This document shows, in pieces, positions 24,454 through 32,021 of a DNA stretch of 64,000 nt. The translations under genes were made by a program, and so were the position numbers. The DNA is taken from positions 18,799 to 82,798 of IMG/VR virus record IMGVR_UViG_3300034374_007216; one strand, 5' to 3'. The stretch comes from a virus. Below the pieces are notes generated by a model that worked only from the letters and a program-made list of their open reading frames with translations, ran no database searches and was not told the origin of the DNA. Position 1 is the stretch's first letter. Each line of letters begins with the position of its first letter.

Positions 24454-24723
24454 ATGACAATGATAACAGAAATATATAGAATAAAAGAAGAAGGAACGGT
24501 AGTAAGCCTATGTGAGTTTCTTAATGAAACCGAATGGCATGAGGCGTTTTGCAAAAGATACCCCGAATACCATGACAATGATGACTTCGATATTCACGCA
24601 CACATCAGTAGTGATATGTGTGAAATTGAAGCAATGCTTCAAGCAGACCATAGGATTTGGTCGGTTGAATGGATTGAAGAAGCGGATTACTTTTTGATTC
24701 GTGAATGGGAGAAGGTGGAATAA
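24454..24723 (+). CDS. Hypothetical acidic early protein
   Basis: 89 residues from ATG 24454, the start that keeps the common promoter spacing; an ATG at 24445 is in frame but lies in the ribosome site. Rich in Asp, Glu, His and Trp (YHDNDDFDIHAHISSD). No family recognised. Confidence 0.65.
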   Translation: MTMITEIYRIKEEGTVVSLCEFLNETEWHEAFCKRYPEYHDNDDFDIHAHISSDMCEIEAMLQADHRIWSVEWIEEADYFLIREWEKVE

Positions 24724-25059
24724 ATGACATTGAAAGAAGAAAGACTATTGGCCTATCCTATTGAATGGGATGATGTAAAAAGGAACAACAAGTACCCTGC
24801 TGACGACAATAACGACGGTTTCCACTATGGTATTGAGTGGATGGATGACGACAGATACACTGTTGCAGACATTACATGGTACAAGACGGAAGAAGAGCGA
24901 TGGTCTATCCTCGCCCAACAATGCTTGAAGTGTGGTAGTTATGGACACATTACAGGACACCACGAAATGCCGAGAACTCACTCGCTTGACCAACTTGAAA
25001 GGTTTGGTTGGGATGGTATCAAAGAGTACATTGAATATGAGGAAAGCAAGGTGGAATAA
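24724..25059 (+). CDS. Small protein with zinc-knuckle-like motif
   Basis: 111 residues, start directly after the previous stop. C-terminal CLKCGSYGHITGHH (CxxC-x4-H-x3-H) is a zinc-knuckle-like motif, often binding RNA or single-stranded DNA. The N-terminal half is acidic. Confidence 0.65.
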   Translation: MTLKEERLLAYPIEWDDVKRNNKYPADDNNDGFHYGIEWMDDDRYTVADITWYKTEEERWSILAQQCLKCGSYGHITGHHEMPRTHSLDQLERFGWDGIKEYIEYEESKVE

Positions 25060-25080
25060 CTAACAAAGAAAAAGGAGATG
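25057..25080 (+). promoter_or_regulatory. Partial promoter block without TATA
   Basis: ATAACTAACAAAGAAAAAGG then GAGATGA is nearly identical to the second half of block 4, but the AGTATTTAAA half is missing. It may be a remnant of a duplication that now provides only the ribosome site for the gene at 25087. Confidence 0.7.
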
Positions 25081-25086
25081 AAAAAT

Positions 25087-25527
25087 ATGGATGAATATTG
25101 GTATGAATATAGAGGATTGAGAAAGACAGACAAGCCCTTCTTACAATTGAGAAGGCTCGCCACAAATGGTGTATTACACATACAGGGGTACGGAAATGAG
25201 GCGAACAGACCATACGGTTTTGCTGATAGATTTTCAGCACCCGATGTGGTTGTTGAAGCGGTTGCCAAGCATGAACAAGAGCGTGAGTTTTCACTCGCAA
25301 GTGACGAAAAGTTATACTTTAGAAATGTGTTGGAGATTGTTCGCTACGCTGACGGCCACCAACTTATCATCAAGATTGAACACGATGACAACAACGACGA
25401 CGGACAATTTGTTCTTGACATGGATTCAAGAGCAGATGGGTTGCTCAACTTCGCAGAAGAGAACGGACTTATCATTGATTGTAGCGATAAGCAACGATTC
25501 GTTTCAGTCGTTGGTGATGAAGAGTGA
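25087..25527 (+). CDS. Hypothetical early protein
   Basis: 146 residues from ATG 25087. Mixed alpha/beta; an acidic loop HDDNNDDGQ around residue 105. No family recognised. Its stop overlaps the GTG start of the next gene. Confidence 0.65.
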   Translation: MDEYWYEYRGLRKTDKPFLQLRRLATNGVLHIQGYGNEANRPYGFADRFSAPDVVVEAVAKHEQEREFSLASDEKLYFRNVLEIVRYADGHQLIIKIEHDDNNDDGQFVLDMDSRADGLLNFAEENGLIIDCSDKQRFVSVVGDEE

Positions 25528-25739
25528 GCGTGATGGCTACCATTTCAATTAAAGAAAGAATGCTTGACTACATCTTAGATGTAACAGAAAGAGGTGCATC
25601 ATACTCGGCCAAACAAATTCATGAAAGAGTATTCATGAAGTACGAGCCACGACACATGCCGAGTGTAACCGCCATGCCTTCTTTCATCAAGAGAACAGGT
25701 GAGTTTAGACGAGAGTTTGAGATGTGGCGAAGATTATGA
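25524..25739 (+). CDS. Possible winged-helix protein
   Basis: 71 residues from GTG 25524 (GTGA overlap); ATG 25533 is an alternative. The order helix (KERMLDYILDVTERG), helix (SAKQIHERVF), helix and basic strand (FIKRTGEFRREFEMWRR) fits a small winged helix-turn-helix DNA-binding protein. Confidence in that fold is moderate. Confidence 0.55.
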   Translation: MSVMATISIKERMLDYILDVTERGASYSAKQIHERVFMKYEPRHMPSVTAMPSFIKRTGEFRREFEMWRRL

Positions 25740-25831
25740 GATGCTACAAGTGTAAAGAGAAAGCGTACCCGATGCATCCAGAATACAGGGTGTGTCGAGC
25801 ATGTTGGACAGGTATGAGGAAGAAGAAATGA
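25736..25831 (+). CDS. Mini zinc-finger protein
   Basis: 31 residues from ATG 25736 (ATGA overlap): CYKC, 14 residues, then CRAC and a basic tail GMRKKK. Just long enough to form one zinc ribbon. Likely real because of the two Cys pairs and coupling on both sides. Confidence 0.55.
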   Translation: MRCYKCKEKAYPMHPEYRVCRACWTGMRKKK

Positions 25832-25950
25832 AATGTCAAATAAATAATTGTGCTAATCAAACGAATATGAAAATAAACCGATTCAAAATAGGAGTAAGTA
25901 CCATGTACAAAATATGGGTATGTGAAGAATGTTATAAAAAAGGGGAATAA
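25828..25950 (+). CDS. Mini zinc-finger protein
   Basis: 40 residues from ATG 25828 (ATGA overlap): C-x4-C near the N terminus and CEEC near the C terminus, with a basic middle. Similar in design to the gene before it. Unknown function. Confidence 0.55.
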   Translation: MKCQINNCANQTNMKINRFKIGVSTMYKIWVCEECYKKGE

Positions 25951-25952
25951 AA

Positions 25953-26021
25953 ATGAAAGACGAATTAAAAATAAGAATTGAAACAGACGAATACATTTAC
26001 GAAGAGTGGGTGATTGAATGA
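25953..26021 (+). CDS. Possible leader-like micro-ORF
   Basis: 22 residues from ATG 25953, ending EEWVIE where the ribosome site and ATG of the first MIDTDKY gene are encoded. Could be a true small protein or merely a coupling ORF. Confidence 0.3.
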   Translation: MKDELKIRIETDEYIYEEWVIE

Positions 26022-26329
26022 TTGACACAGACAAATACAAAGGGCATACACCCGTTAGGAAGGAATGGCCTCGTTGGTGCGAGGATTGGCTATACAGCAT
26101 ATATAATCGAAACGCATTGGTTGAAATCATCCCAAATTGGAATCAAGATAACAACCTTGCTTGCGACGCACCACTTATCCTTCAAGCATACGAAGAGAAA
26201 TGCAAAGAAGTCAAGCGGTTGCGTGAACGACTCATCCGAGCATACGATTGGGTTGAGAAAGTAGTTCACGGTGATGACTCAGTGATGGCGGATTACACGG
26301 AATATGTATGCGGAGATGAAGAAGAATGA
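26018..26329 (+). CDS. MIDTDKY family protein 1
   Basis: 103 residues beginning MIDTDKYKGHTP. It contains the family's second half, ACDAPLILQAYEEKCKEVKRLRERL, a helical segment like the DAPLLLAEVKRLRE sequence of phage Ea22-type proteins. The middle is specific to this copy. First of a tandem family made by duplication. Function unknown in the family. Confidence 0.7.
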   Translation: MIDTDKYKGHTPVRKEWPRWCEDWLYSIYNRNALVEIIPNWNQDNNLACDAPLILQAYEEKCKEVKRLRERLIRAYDWVEKVVHGDDSVMADYTEYVCGDEEE

Positions 26330-26655
26330 TTGACACAGACAAATACAAGTTAGTTAATGGAACAAGTTATGACAAGAGAACTGATGATGAAGTCATTAGA
26401 ATCTTAGAACACTGTCGCATGAATAACATCAGGGTCATCTTAGATTATGGCGACACTAAAACAGGTAAGTCTTGGAATGATAGATACGGTATTACAGGTA
26501 GGGTCGGTAGGTCAAGCGGTCAAATAAAAATCCCTATCCTTCTTCACAACAAAAGAAGTAATTGGGGAGGGGCTATGCTTACTCATTGTATAATCGGCAT
26601 CAAAAGAAGTAAAGGTAAAGATACACTTTACAGATGGAAGGAGATGATTGAATGA
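26326..26655 (+). CDS. MIDTDKY-headed phage protein
   Basis: 109 residues. Only the first seven residues match the MIDTDKY family. The rest (VNGTSYDKRTDDEVIRILE, LDYGDTKTGKSW, GRVGRSSGQIKIPILLHNKRS) matches a conserved hypothetical protein common in phages of bacteria. It looks as if the 5' end of a family member was joined to a different gene. Confidence 0.7.
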   Translation: MIDTDKYKLVNGTSYDKRTDDEVIRILEHCRMNNIRVILDYGDTKTGKSWNDRYGITGRVGRSSGQIKIPILLHNKRSNWGGAMLTHCIIGIKRSKGKDTLYRWKEMIE

Positions 26656-27035
26656 TTGACACAGACAAATATGGAGATATGACTATGAAAGATATAACTG
26701 CACCTATTGACGAAAAAACTGGTGAACCACAACAGATACCTGCAAGGTGGGAGGTTAAGTTGTGTTGGACAGAAGCGTATAGTATAATAGGCGGTGGTGA
26801 GGTGATTTGTAATCTAACAGGAAACAAAGACTCAGCAAACAGAAAGGAATGGGCTGAACTCATAGCAGACGCACCACTTCTCCTTGCCGAAGTCAAGCGA
26901 TTACAAGATGCACTCAAAGAGGCAGTTGAAGTTGTTAAGGAAATGGAGGGCATGGCATATGCTGGTGCTGATGCTGACAAGTTTGCTAACCATACGCTTG
27001 AGTTCATAGGGAATGTAAAGGAGTTGATTGAATGA
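26652..27035 (+). CDS. MIDTDKY family protein 2
   Basis: 127 residues: MIDTDKYGDMTM at the start, then a copy-specific part, then LIADAPLLLAEVKRLQDAL and a helical C terminus. ATGA-coupled on both sides through GATTGAATGATTGAC. Function unknown. Confidence 0.7.
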   Translation: MIDTDKYGDMTMKDITAPIDEKTGEPQQIPARWEVKLCWTEAYSIIGGGEVICNLTGNKDSANRKEWAELIADAPLLLAEVKRLQDALKEAVEVVKEMEGMAYAGADADKFANHTLEFIGNVKELIE

Positions 27036-27508
27036 TTGACACAGACAAATACGAAGGACATACAGAAGGTAAATGGCATTGCGAAACAGGGTCATCCATA
27101 GAGGGAGAAGAACAGGGAAGTGTTGAACTCATTTCTTCTCATTCCAAAGAGTTCCATGAGCGATGGTTGTCCGATGCTTCCCTTCGCCATGATGAGCAAC
27201 AGGATGAAAACACAATGGGCGAAAGAACGCAACACCTCATTACCAACATAGCGCACATGTACCACCCCAATGATGAAGGGAGATATGGCATGTGGTATGA
27301 AGAGCATAACAGACTTGTGCCAGATGAGATTTGGCAAAAGGAACAACGAGCGAACATGCGACTGATAGAAGACGCACCACTCCTGCTCGCAGAAGTCAAG
27401 CGGTTGCGTGAAGCATTACAAAAGATGCTAAATGACTTTGAAACGAAGAAAACTGATATGTGGACTATGCGAAACCGTATAGAAACTATACTCAAAGGAG
27501 ATGATTGA
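27032..27508 (+). CDS. MIDTDKY family protein 3
   Basis: 158 residues, the longest of the family: MIDTDKYEGHTEGKW, a copy-specific His-rich middle, then EDAPLLLAEVKRLREAL. Function unknown. The shared ends and unlike middle suggest recombination between family members or with incoming DNA. Confidence 0.7.
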   Translation: MIDTDKYEGHTEGKWHCETGSSIEGEEQGSVELISSHSKEFHERWLSDASLRHDEQQDENTMGERTQHLITNIAHMYHPNDEGRYGMWYEEHNRLVPDEIWQKEQRANMRLIEDAPLLLAEVKRLREALQKMLNDFETKKTDMWTMRNRIETILKGDD

Positions 27509-27901
27509 ATGATTGACACAGACAAATACGAAGGACATACACCTCCACCGTGGGAGTGCAACGACATAGAAGGGCGAGAGATATGGAAATGTCTTTTCAA
27601 TGGGGAGTGCTTCACTGACCCTTCAACCTACGGTACAGATGGCTATGAAGAAGTAGTGATTGCGACCATGAATCCGTTATCGGATGACGAGAACGAAGAA
27701 GAGTTCACGACAATGATGACCAACAAAATACTCATGGCAGACGCACCACTTTTCCTTGAGGAAGTCAAGCGGTTGCGTCGTGTTCTTGAGGACATTGAAT
27801 CCATGATACCCGACAACCACGAAGAGATAAGCCCTATCTTGAGCGACATCCTTAGCGAATGCCACAGGGTACTACCCATGTTTAACGAAGTGATTGAATG
27901 A
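27509..27901 (+). CDS. MIDTDKY family protein 4
   Basis: 130 residues: MIDTDKYEGHTPPPWEC, copy-specific middle, then MADAPLFLEEVKRLRRVL and a C terminus of its own. Stop overlaps the next ATG. Function unknown. Confidence 0.7.
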   Translation: MIDTDKYEGHTPPPWECNDIEGREIWKCLFNGECFTDPSTYGTDGYEEVVIATMNPLSDDENEEEFTTMMTNKILMADAPLFLEEVKRLRRVLEDIESMIPDNHEEISPILSDILSECHRVLPMFNEVIE

Positions 27902-28146
27902 GCCTTGAAAATGTTTTAGAACACTGTGGATTTAAAACCGCATTTGATTTTCTTTATCATCATCTTTCTCAAGATGAGTTGTTAGATTTGCTCGAAGCAT
28001 ATGTCAATGCAGATACTTCGGGTGAACCTTACCAATGGATTAAAGAAATCGCAGAAGAGAGTTATGAGTATGTTGATTATCAACAATTAGCAGACGACAA
28101 AGACGATGCGAAGTACAGGGAATGGGAGGACAGAAGGAATGGTTAG
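27898..28146 (+). CDS. Hypothetical acidic early protein
   Basis: 82 residues from ATG 27898 (ATGA overlap); helical and strongly acidic, with the segment LLDLLEAYVNAD. No family recognised. It overlaps the next gene by 8 bp. Confidence 0.65.
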   Translation: MSLENVLEHCGFKTAFDFLYHHLSQDELLDLLEAYVNADTSGEPYQWIKEIAEESYEYVDYQQLADDKDDAKYREWEDRRNG

Positions 28147-28426
28147 AAGGTGTTCGTACTGCGATGAAGAGGGGCATACCCTAAAGGGTTGCAGGGAGTT
28201 GAAGGCGTACAACAAATTACAGGCTTCACTTCCCACACCAGATGTTGTACACATAGGTCATCCTTTGAAGTTAGGTCATGCACAACCATACCTTTGTGCA
28301 ACCAAGAAAGTAAGATGGCCGAACAAGTTATGGCATGACAACAAGTTCACTGATTCATTACCAATATGTGAAGAGTGTCTTGAAGTGTATAGTGCAACGA
28401 CGGGAAAACAATTGAAGAGTATTTAA
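28139..28426 (+). CDS. CCHC zinc-knuckle protein
   Basis: 95 residues from ATG 28139. The N-terminal RRCSYCDEEGHTLKGCREL is a canonical CX2CX4HX4C zinc knuckle, usually binding RNA or ssDNA. A second Cys pair is spread over the C-terminal half (CATKK, CEEC). It ends KQLKSI with the stop in promoter block 6, exactly as the helicase ends in block 4. Confidence 0.75.
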   Translation: MVRRCSYCDEEGHTLKGCRELKAYNKLQASLPTPDVVHIGHPLKLGHAQPYLCATKKVRWPNKLWHDNKFTDSLPICEECLEVYSATTGKQLKSI

Positions 28427-28443
28427 ACTAACTAAGAAAAAAG
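28417..28443 (+). promoter_or_regulatory. Virus promoter block 6
   Basis: GAGTATTTAAAC then TAACTAAGAAAAAAG. The TATA centre is 32.5 bp before ATG 28456. The stop of the previous gene lies inside the block. Confidence 0.85.
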
Positions 28444-28455
28444 AAGGTGAAAATT

Positions 28456-28761
28456 ATGAATAAAGAAGAAGCAATAGAAAAACTACGAGAAGAAATTAAA
28501 CCAAACGATATACTATACACGCAACTACATCATGTATCAAAGTCAGGTATGACGAGGCACATAGCAGTGCGTTTCCTCAAAGACAATTACCCTTACGATT
28601 ATACTTACCTTGTAGCAAAAGCACTTGACGGTAAAATCAGCGACAAATACCACGGCATCAAGCGAGAAGGATGTGGCATGGATATGGGCTTCGACCTCAT
28701 CTATAACTTATCCTATGTCCTCTATGGTGACGGCTACGCAATCAAACAAAGGTGGTTATGA
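28456..28761 (+). CDS. Conserved phage-type protein
   Basis: 101 residues from ATG 28456. The pattern YTQLHHVSKSGMTRHI with GCGMDMGFDLIYNLSYVLYGDGY and a C-terminal RW is that of a hypothetical protein widely found in phages. Function unknown in the family. The ATG in the ribosome site at 28447 was rejected as start. Confidence 0.75.
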   Translation: MNKEEAIEKLREEIKPNDILYTQLHHVSKSGMTRHIAVRFLKDNYPYDYTYLVAKALDGKISDKYHGIKREGCGMDMGFDLIYNLSYVLYGDGYAIKQRWL

Positions 28762-29018
28762 AGATGAACGGAAGAGAATTTAAAGAAGAGATGATAAATA
28801 AATTGAGAAGCGGTGAAGCATTCAGTTTAGTCACAAGATACGGAAACGAAGTTTGGGTTGAGGCTGAATTAAATAGCGATGAAAGTATTTCATCAGCACA
28901 ATTATGGTGTGGTACGAAAACGATTGCTATTGCACACAGTGATACAGTTACAGATGAGGCATGGGCATTAGCAGTAGCGAGAACTGCTCAAGAGTTTGAT
29001 GAAAGAGAGGAGGAATGA
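28758..29018 (+). CDS. Hypothetical early protein
   Basis: 86 residues from ATG 28758 (ATGA overlap). Mixed beta and alpha, ending REEE where the next ribosome site lies. A following ORF of 11 codons at 29022 is probably not a gene. Confidence 0.65.
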   Translation: MKMNGREFKEEMINKLRSGEAFSLVTRYGNEVWVEAELNSDESISSAQLWCGTKTIAIAHSDTVTDEAWALAVARTAQEFDEREEE

Positions 29019-29058
29019 AGAATGAATAAAGAACAGTATGGAAAGATGAGGTGGTAGC

Positions 29059-29589
29059 ATGAAAAAATTTGAAGAGCAAATAAAAGAATTGATAGAAAGA
29101 ATACAGAAAGACATTGATGAAGGTAATTTAAACTTACCTACCAACATGGTAACATGTTTAACTTACTTGAAAAAACAAGAACAGAAATTAATGGTAAAAC
29201 AAAATGAACTAAAATTTACGCCTCAAGTGGGCATGGTGTGGTTTGAAGATTATGATTACACATCTTTAGTTGGGTTCATGATAAATGATTATTTATCCAC
29301 GGTGTATAATTTACCTGCGTCTTGGTTCTTCCTTTTACGCTACAATCTGCGTTTATCAAATGATGATGAAATTATATTTTCTTTAGTTGATGGGGAGATT
29401 GATGTAATGAATAACTTGCGAGTACCATACACATGTGCTTTCAATGAAGGGAAGATGTTAGGTTTGATTGATGAGAATGAAGAGATAAAATATCCTACGC
29501 CAGATGTTATTCTTGATGCGTTGTATTTGATAGAAGAATTAGAACTTTTATCGAACATAAACAGTAGCCATGCATTCACACTCGCATGA
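29059..29589 (+). CDS. Hypothetical protein
   Basis: 176 residues from ATG 29059 after AGGTGGTAGC. N-terminal coiled coil (FEEQIKELIERIQKDI), then an aromatic alpha/beta part. More A/T-rich codons than its neighbours. No family recognised. Confidence 0.7.
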   Translation: MKKFEEQIKELIERIQKDIDEGNLNLPTNMVTCLTYLKKQEQKLMVKQNELKFTPQVGMVWFEDYDYTSLVGFMINDYLSTVYNLPASWFFLLRYNLRLSNDDEIIFSLVDGEIDVMNNLRVPYTCAFNEGKMLGLIDENEEIKYPTPDVILDALYLIEELELLSNINSSHAFTLA

Positions 29590-29837
29590 ATTTGATGATA
29601 GTCATTGGTGATAATATGAAAAGAAAATTTACAGTAGGACAAAACAAATGGCTCGTAGTCGAGCGAATTTACAAGGACTTCTATCAAATCATCGAGGCAC
29701 ACCGATGCCCCGAAGTACAGGTAGGCGACCTTATGCGTAAAGAAGGGAGGGGATGGACAGCGTACAAGTCATTAGACTCGGCTTTACCACGACACACATT
29801 CCCAACACAGATTGATTTTGGAGGCGAAGAAGAATGA
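29586..29837 (+). CDS. Hypothetical protein
   Basis: 83 residues from ATG 29586 (ATGA overlap). ATG 29616 (MKRKFTVGQNKW), with GGTGATA before it, is at least as likely as the true start, giving 73 residues. Small beta-rich protein with RCPEVQVGDLM. Ends GGEEE. Confidence 0.6.
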   Translation: MNLMIVIGDNMKRKFTVGQNKWLVVERIYKDFYQIIEAHRCPEVQVGDLMRKEGRGWTAYKSLDSALPRHTFPTQIDFGGEEE

Positions 29838-30007
29838 CTGACACAGACAAATACGAATACATGGTGACTCACGACAAGTGTGGTGAATCCGATGGCCCGT
29901 TTGCAACATACGAAGAAGCGAAGGCTCACTACGAATACCTATGCTCCGAGGCTGACCCCGATAGCACCCAATACTATTTCATTGAGGAAGTGAAGAAGAA
30001 TGATTGA
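29834..30007 (+). CDS. Small TDTDKY-headed protein
   Basis: 57 residues beginning MTDTDKYEYMV; the first codons are nearly identical in DNA to the MIDTDKY genes 2-4 kb upstream. The remainder is unrelated and acidic. A further copy of the spreading 5' end. Confidence 0.6.
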   Translation: MTDTDKYEYMVTHDKCGESDGPFATYEEAKAHYEYLCSEADPDSTQYYFIEEVKKND

Positions 30008-30260
30008 CACGCAAGAGCCAACCTTTGAGGTTGTATGGTTGTGTGAACCCGATGAAAAGAATTGGGATGGTATTTTAGGTGCAGGTATGTATGAACCACG
30101 ACCTAATTTCTATACAGAACATGATGCAATGTTGTATATCAAAAACGAGCAACTACGGAGTCGTGCTATTATCAATTACTACAAAGTAGTTGAAGGCGAA
30201 ATAGAGTTTGATAGATACAAAATAATAGAGGCGAAGAAGAATGAATTTATTTACAAATAA
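30000..30260 (+). CDS. Hypothetical early protein
   Basis: 86 residues from ATG 30000 (MIDTQEPTFEVVW), overlapping the previous gene by 8 bp. Start resembles the MIDTDKY genes, the rest does not. Mixed alpha/beta. Unknown function. Confidence 0.6.
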   Translation: MIDTQEPTFEVVWLCEPDEKNWDGILGAGMYEPRPNFYTEHDAMLYIKNEQLRSRAIINYYKVVEGEIEFDRYKIIEAKKNEFIYK

Positions 30261-30456
30261 ACAATTGAAATTGATACATTACTGTATCACATCGGAGTAT
30301 TTCAACGGTATGGATGACCCTTGGTATCTTTGGCTTCAACTTGGTTTTGGAGATAGGGAAGAATTCCCCGAAGGGAAAGAAAGAGATGAAAAAGATGAGC
30401 AAGCACTTAAAACGCTTAGTGAACTTGCCGATTCGATATTACTAATGATAGAATAA
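30241..30456 (+). CDS. Hypothetical early protein
   Basis: 71 residues from ATG 30241, overlapping the previous gene by 20 bp. Helical, with an acidic loop (EFPEGKERDEKDEQ). Last gene before the tagged kinase-like gene. Confidence 0.6.
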   Translation: MNLFTNKQLKLIHYCITSEYFNGMDDPWYLWLQLGFGDREEFPEGKERDEKDEQALKTLSELADSILLMIE

Positions 30457-30487
30457 CGATAAAATAAAATGTTGAGGTACGGGTATC

Positions 30488-31147
30488 ATGGTCGCACCTT
30501 TCGATGAGGCTTTCTCATACCTGCGACAAAATAATCCGACAGGACAATACATAGGTGGTAGCACAGGGGCGAGAAGATTCGACTTACCAATGGGGCAGTT
30601 CGTCGGTAAGCGTGGCGATAGCCCTGCTCACCTTCAAAACGAATTCGACATGAATCAATACTTGAATGCACTTGGCGTTGATGTACCACAGGCACAGGAA
30701 CAACTAATGGATGGGCGACCCATGATGCTTACTGAGTTTGAACAGGGTCAAGAATTAGGGCGAGCAAGCCCACAGGATATTCAACAATTAACGACGGACT
30801 TCGTGCCTCATGCCCTCATATCCAATTGGGATATGTTGGGGTTGGGGCGTGATAATGTCATACGCAGACCCGATGGTTCTCTTACCTATGTGGATGTAGG
30901 TGGGGCAGGTCCTTTCCGAGCACAAGGGGGGCATAAGGGTGCGTTTGGAACAAGCGTAGGGGAGTTAGATACCCTACGAGAAAAGAATCCCGAACTTGCA
31001 GGTATTACTGAACAAGACATCGGGCGGTCATTCGATGAGTACGGCGGTCAATCCGCTATGGAAGATGCGTTACAACATCTAAGAGATAGGCGTACTCAAG
31101 ACATTATGCGACAAAGAATACAGGATTTAACCCGCCGAGTCGCATAA
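30488..31147 (+). CDS. AWxLLK-tag-bearing HipA/PI-kinase-like protein
   Basis: 219 residues beginning MVAPFDEAFSYLRQ, a divergent form of the tag. Kinase-fold features: a Lys-containing strand (FVGKRGDSPAHLQNE), the catalytic-loop pattern ISNWDMLGLGRDNV (D, then DN), and YVDVGGAGPF in the place of the DFG/DxG metal-binding loop. This layout is that of HipA and phosphatidylinositol-kinase-like proteins. It is the only tagged gene inside the early plus-strand block and is separated from neighbours by about 30 bp on each side. A phosphotransferase loaded into virions and delivered to the host is my inference. Confidence 0.65.
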   Translation: MVAPFDEAFSYLRQNNPTGQYIGGSTGARRFDLPMGQFVGKRGDSPAHLQNEFDMNQYLNALGVDVPQAQEQLMDGRPMMLTEFEQGQELGRASPQDIQQLTTDFVPHALISNWDMLGLGRDNVIRRPDGSLTYVDVGGAGPFRAQGGHKGAFGTSVGELDTLREKNPELAGITEQDIGRSFDEYGGQSAMEDALQHLRDRRTQDIMRQRIQDLTRRVA

Positions 31148-31156
31148 TTCTTTAAT

Positions 31157-31180
31157 CAGTATTTAAACTGACTAAGAAAG
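31157..31180 (+). promoter_or_regulatory. Virus promoter block 7
   Basis: CAGTATTTAAAC then TGACTAAGAAAG. The TATA centre is 38.5 bp before ATG 31202, longer than usual. It lies 10 bp after the kinase-like gene. Confidence 0.8.
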
Positions 31181-31201
31181 AAGGGGTTGAAAAACAAGGA
31201 G

Positions 31202-31462
31202 ATGAAAAAAGTGGCATACATTTTGAGAACAGACGGAACAACGACAGACATTGGGTGGAATCCACCATACGAAAAGATACGAGATGGAGTAGGAGGGTGG
31301 ATTGAATATGTACCCACTGCTGATGGTAACTACATGTATTGTCATGAAGAAGGCAAACTATTGGGGCTACCCGTTAATGAGAAGGCGACATCTATGATTG
31401 ATTTCGATGACATCATTGTAGGTGATGTTGTGGTTATGGATGCAAAAGAAGAGGAGGAATGA
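31202..31462 (+). CDS. DUF3846-type protein
   Basis: 86 residues from ATG 31202; TTG 31187 and GTG 31211 are alternatives, the GTG having the better ribosome spacing. VGGWIEYVP, then EGKLLGLPVNEKAT and IVGDVVVM is the DUF3846 pattern seen in many phages. Function unknown in the family. Ends KEEEE. Confidence 0.75.
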   Translation: MKKVAYILRTDGTTTDIGWNPPYEKIRDGVGGWIEYVPTADGNYMYCHEEGKLLGLPVNEKATSMIDFDDIIVGDVVVMDAKEEEE

Positions 31463-31465
31463 AGA

Positions 31466-31726
31466 ATGAGAATGACGAAAGAAAATAGAGAATGGCTTGA
31501 AATTGCTTTGTTATTAGGCGAAGACAATATGACATTATTCCACGATTCCCGTTGGGAATGGATTTGTGAATATGATGTGTTCATGAATGCTTATGTTCGT
31601 TTTGGCGGAGATGCAGACACACACTTTACAAATGACGAGGCTCTTGAGCAGACGATAGAATACGCATACATGAAAATCCAAGATTGTTTTGAAGAAATTT
31701 GCAGAAGGATGATGAGGCTGAAATAA
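31466..31726 (+). CDS. Hypothetical early protein
   Basis: 86 residues from ATG 31466 after GAGGAGGAATGAAG. Helical, aromatic (WEWICEYDVFMNAYVRF). A start at 31472 is possible. No family recognised. Confidence 0.65.
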   Translation: MRMTKENREWLEIALLLGEDNMTLFHDSRWEWICEYDVFMNAYVRFGGDADTHFTNDEALEQTIEYAYMKIQDCFEEICRRMMRLK

Positions 31727-31727
31727 A

Positions 31728-32021
31728 ATGACAAAAGAAAAAGAAATTGAAAAGCAAATAAAACAGGAGATGCTTGTCATACAAGCAAAGATGGAACGGC
31801 TACAGGCATGGAAGGACAGTGGGTACGGGCAACCTTGTGTTGAACACACTTGGCAACTTTTAAACAATCCCGAAATAATTCTTGGCACGAATCCTAAGAT
31901 ATACATTTTGAAATTCAAATGCAACAGATGTGGTATGGCTATGCAAGAACAGGCATCGGTTGTCGAAGAAACACTCTATGACGAGTGGCAAGAATTTAGA
32001 GAAGGAGGCGAAGAAGAATGA
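31728..32021 (+). CDS. Hypothetical zinc-binding-type protein
   Basis: 97 residues. N-terminal coiled coil (KEIEKQIKQEMLVIQAKMERL), then PCVEHTW and CNRCGM, which could bind one zinc, and an acidic tail ending EEE. Unknown function. Confidence 0.65.
   Translation: MTKEKEIEKQIKQEMLVIQAKMERLQAWKDSGYGQPCVEHTWQLLNNPEIILGTNPKIYILKFKCNRCGMAMQEQASVVEETLYDEWQEFREGGEEE

Noticed and set aside
29022-29057. 11-codon ORF MNKEQYGKMRW after GAAG ribosome site
   Set aside because: Too short to support as a gene; more likely the leader of the gene at 29059.
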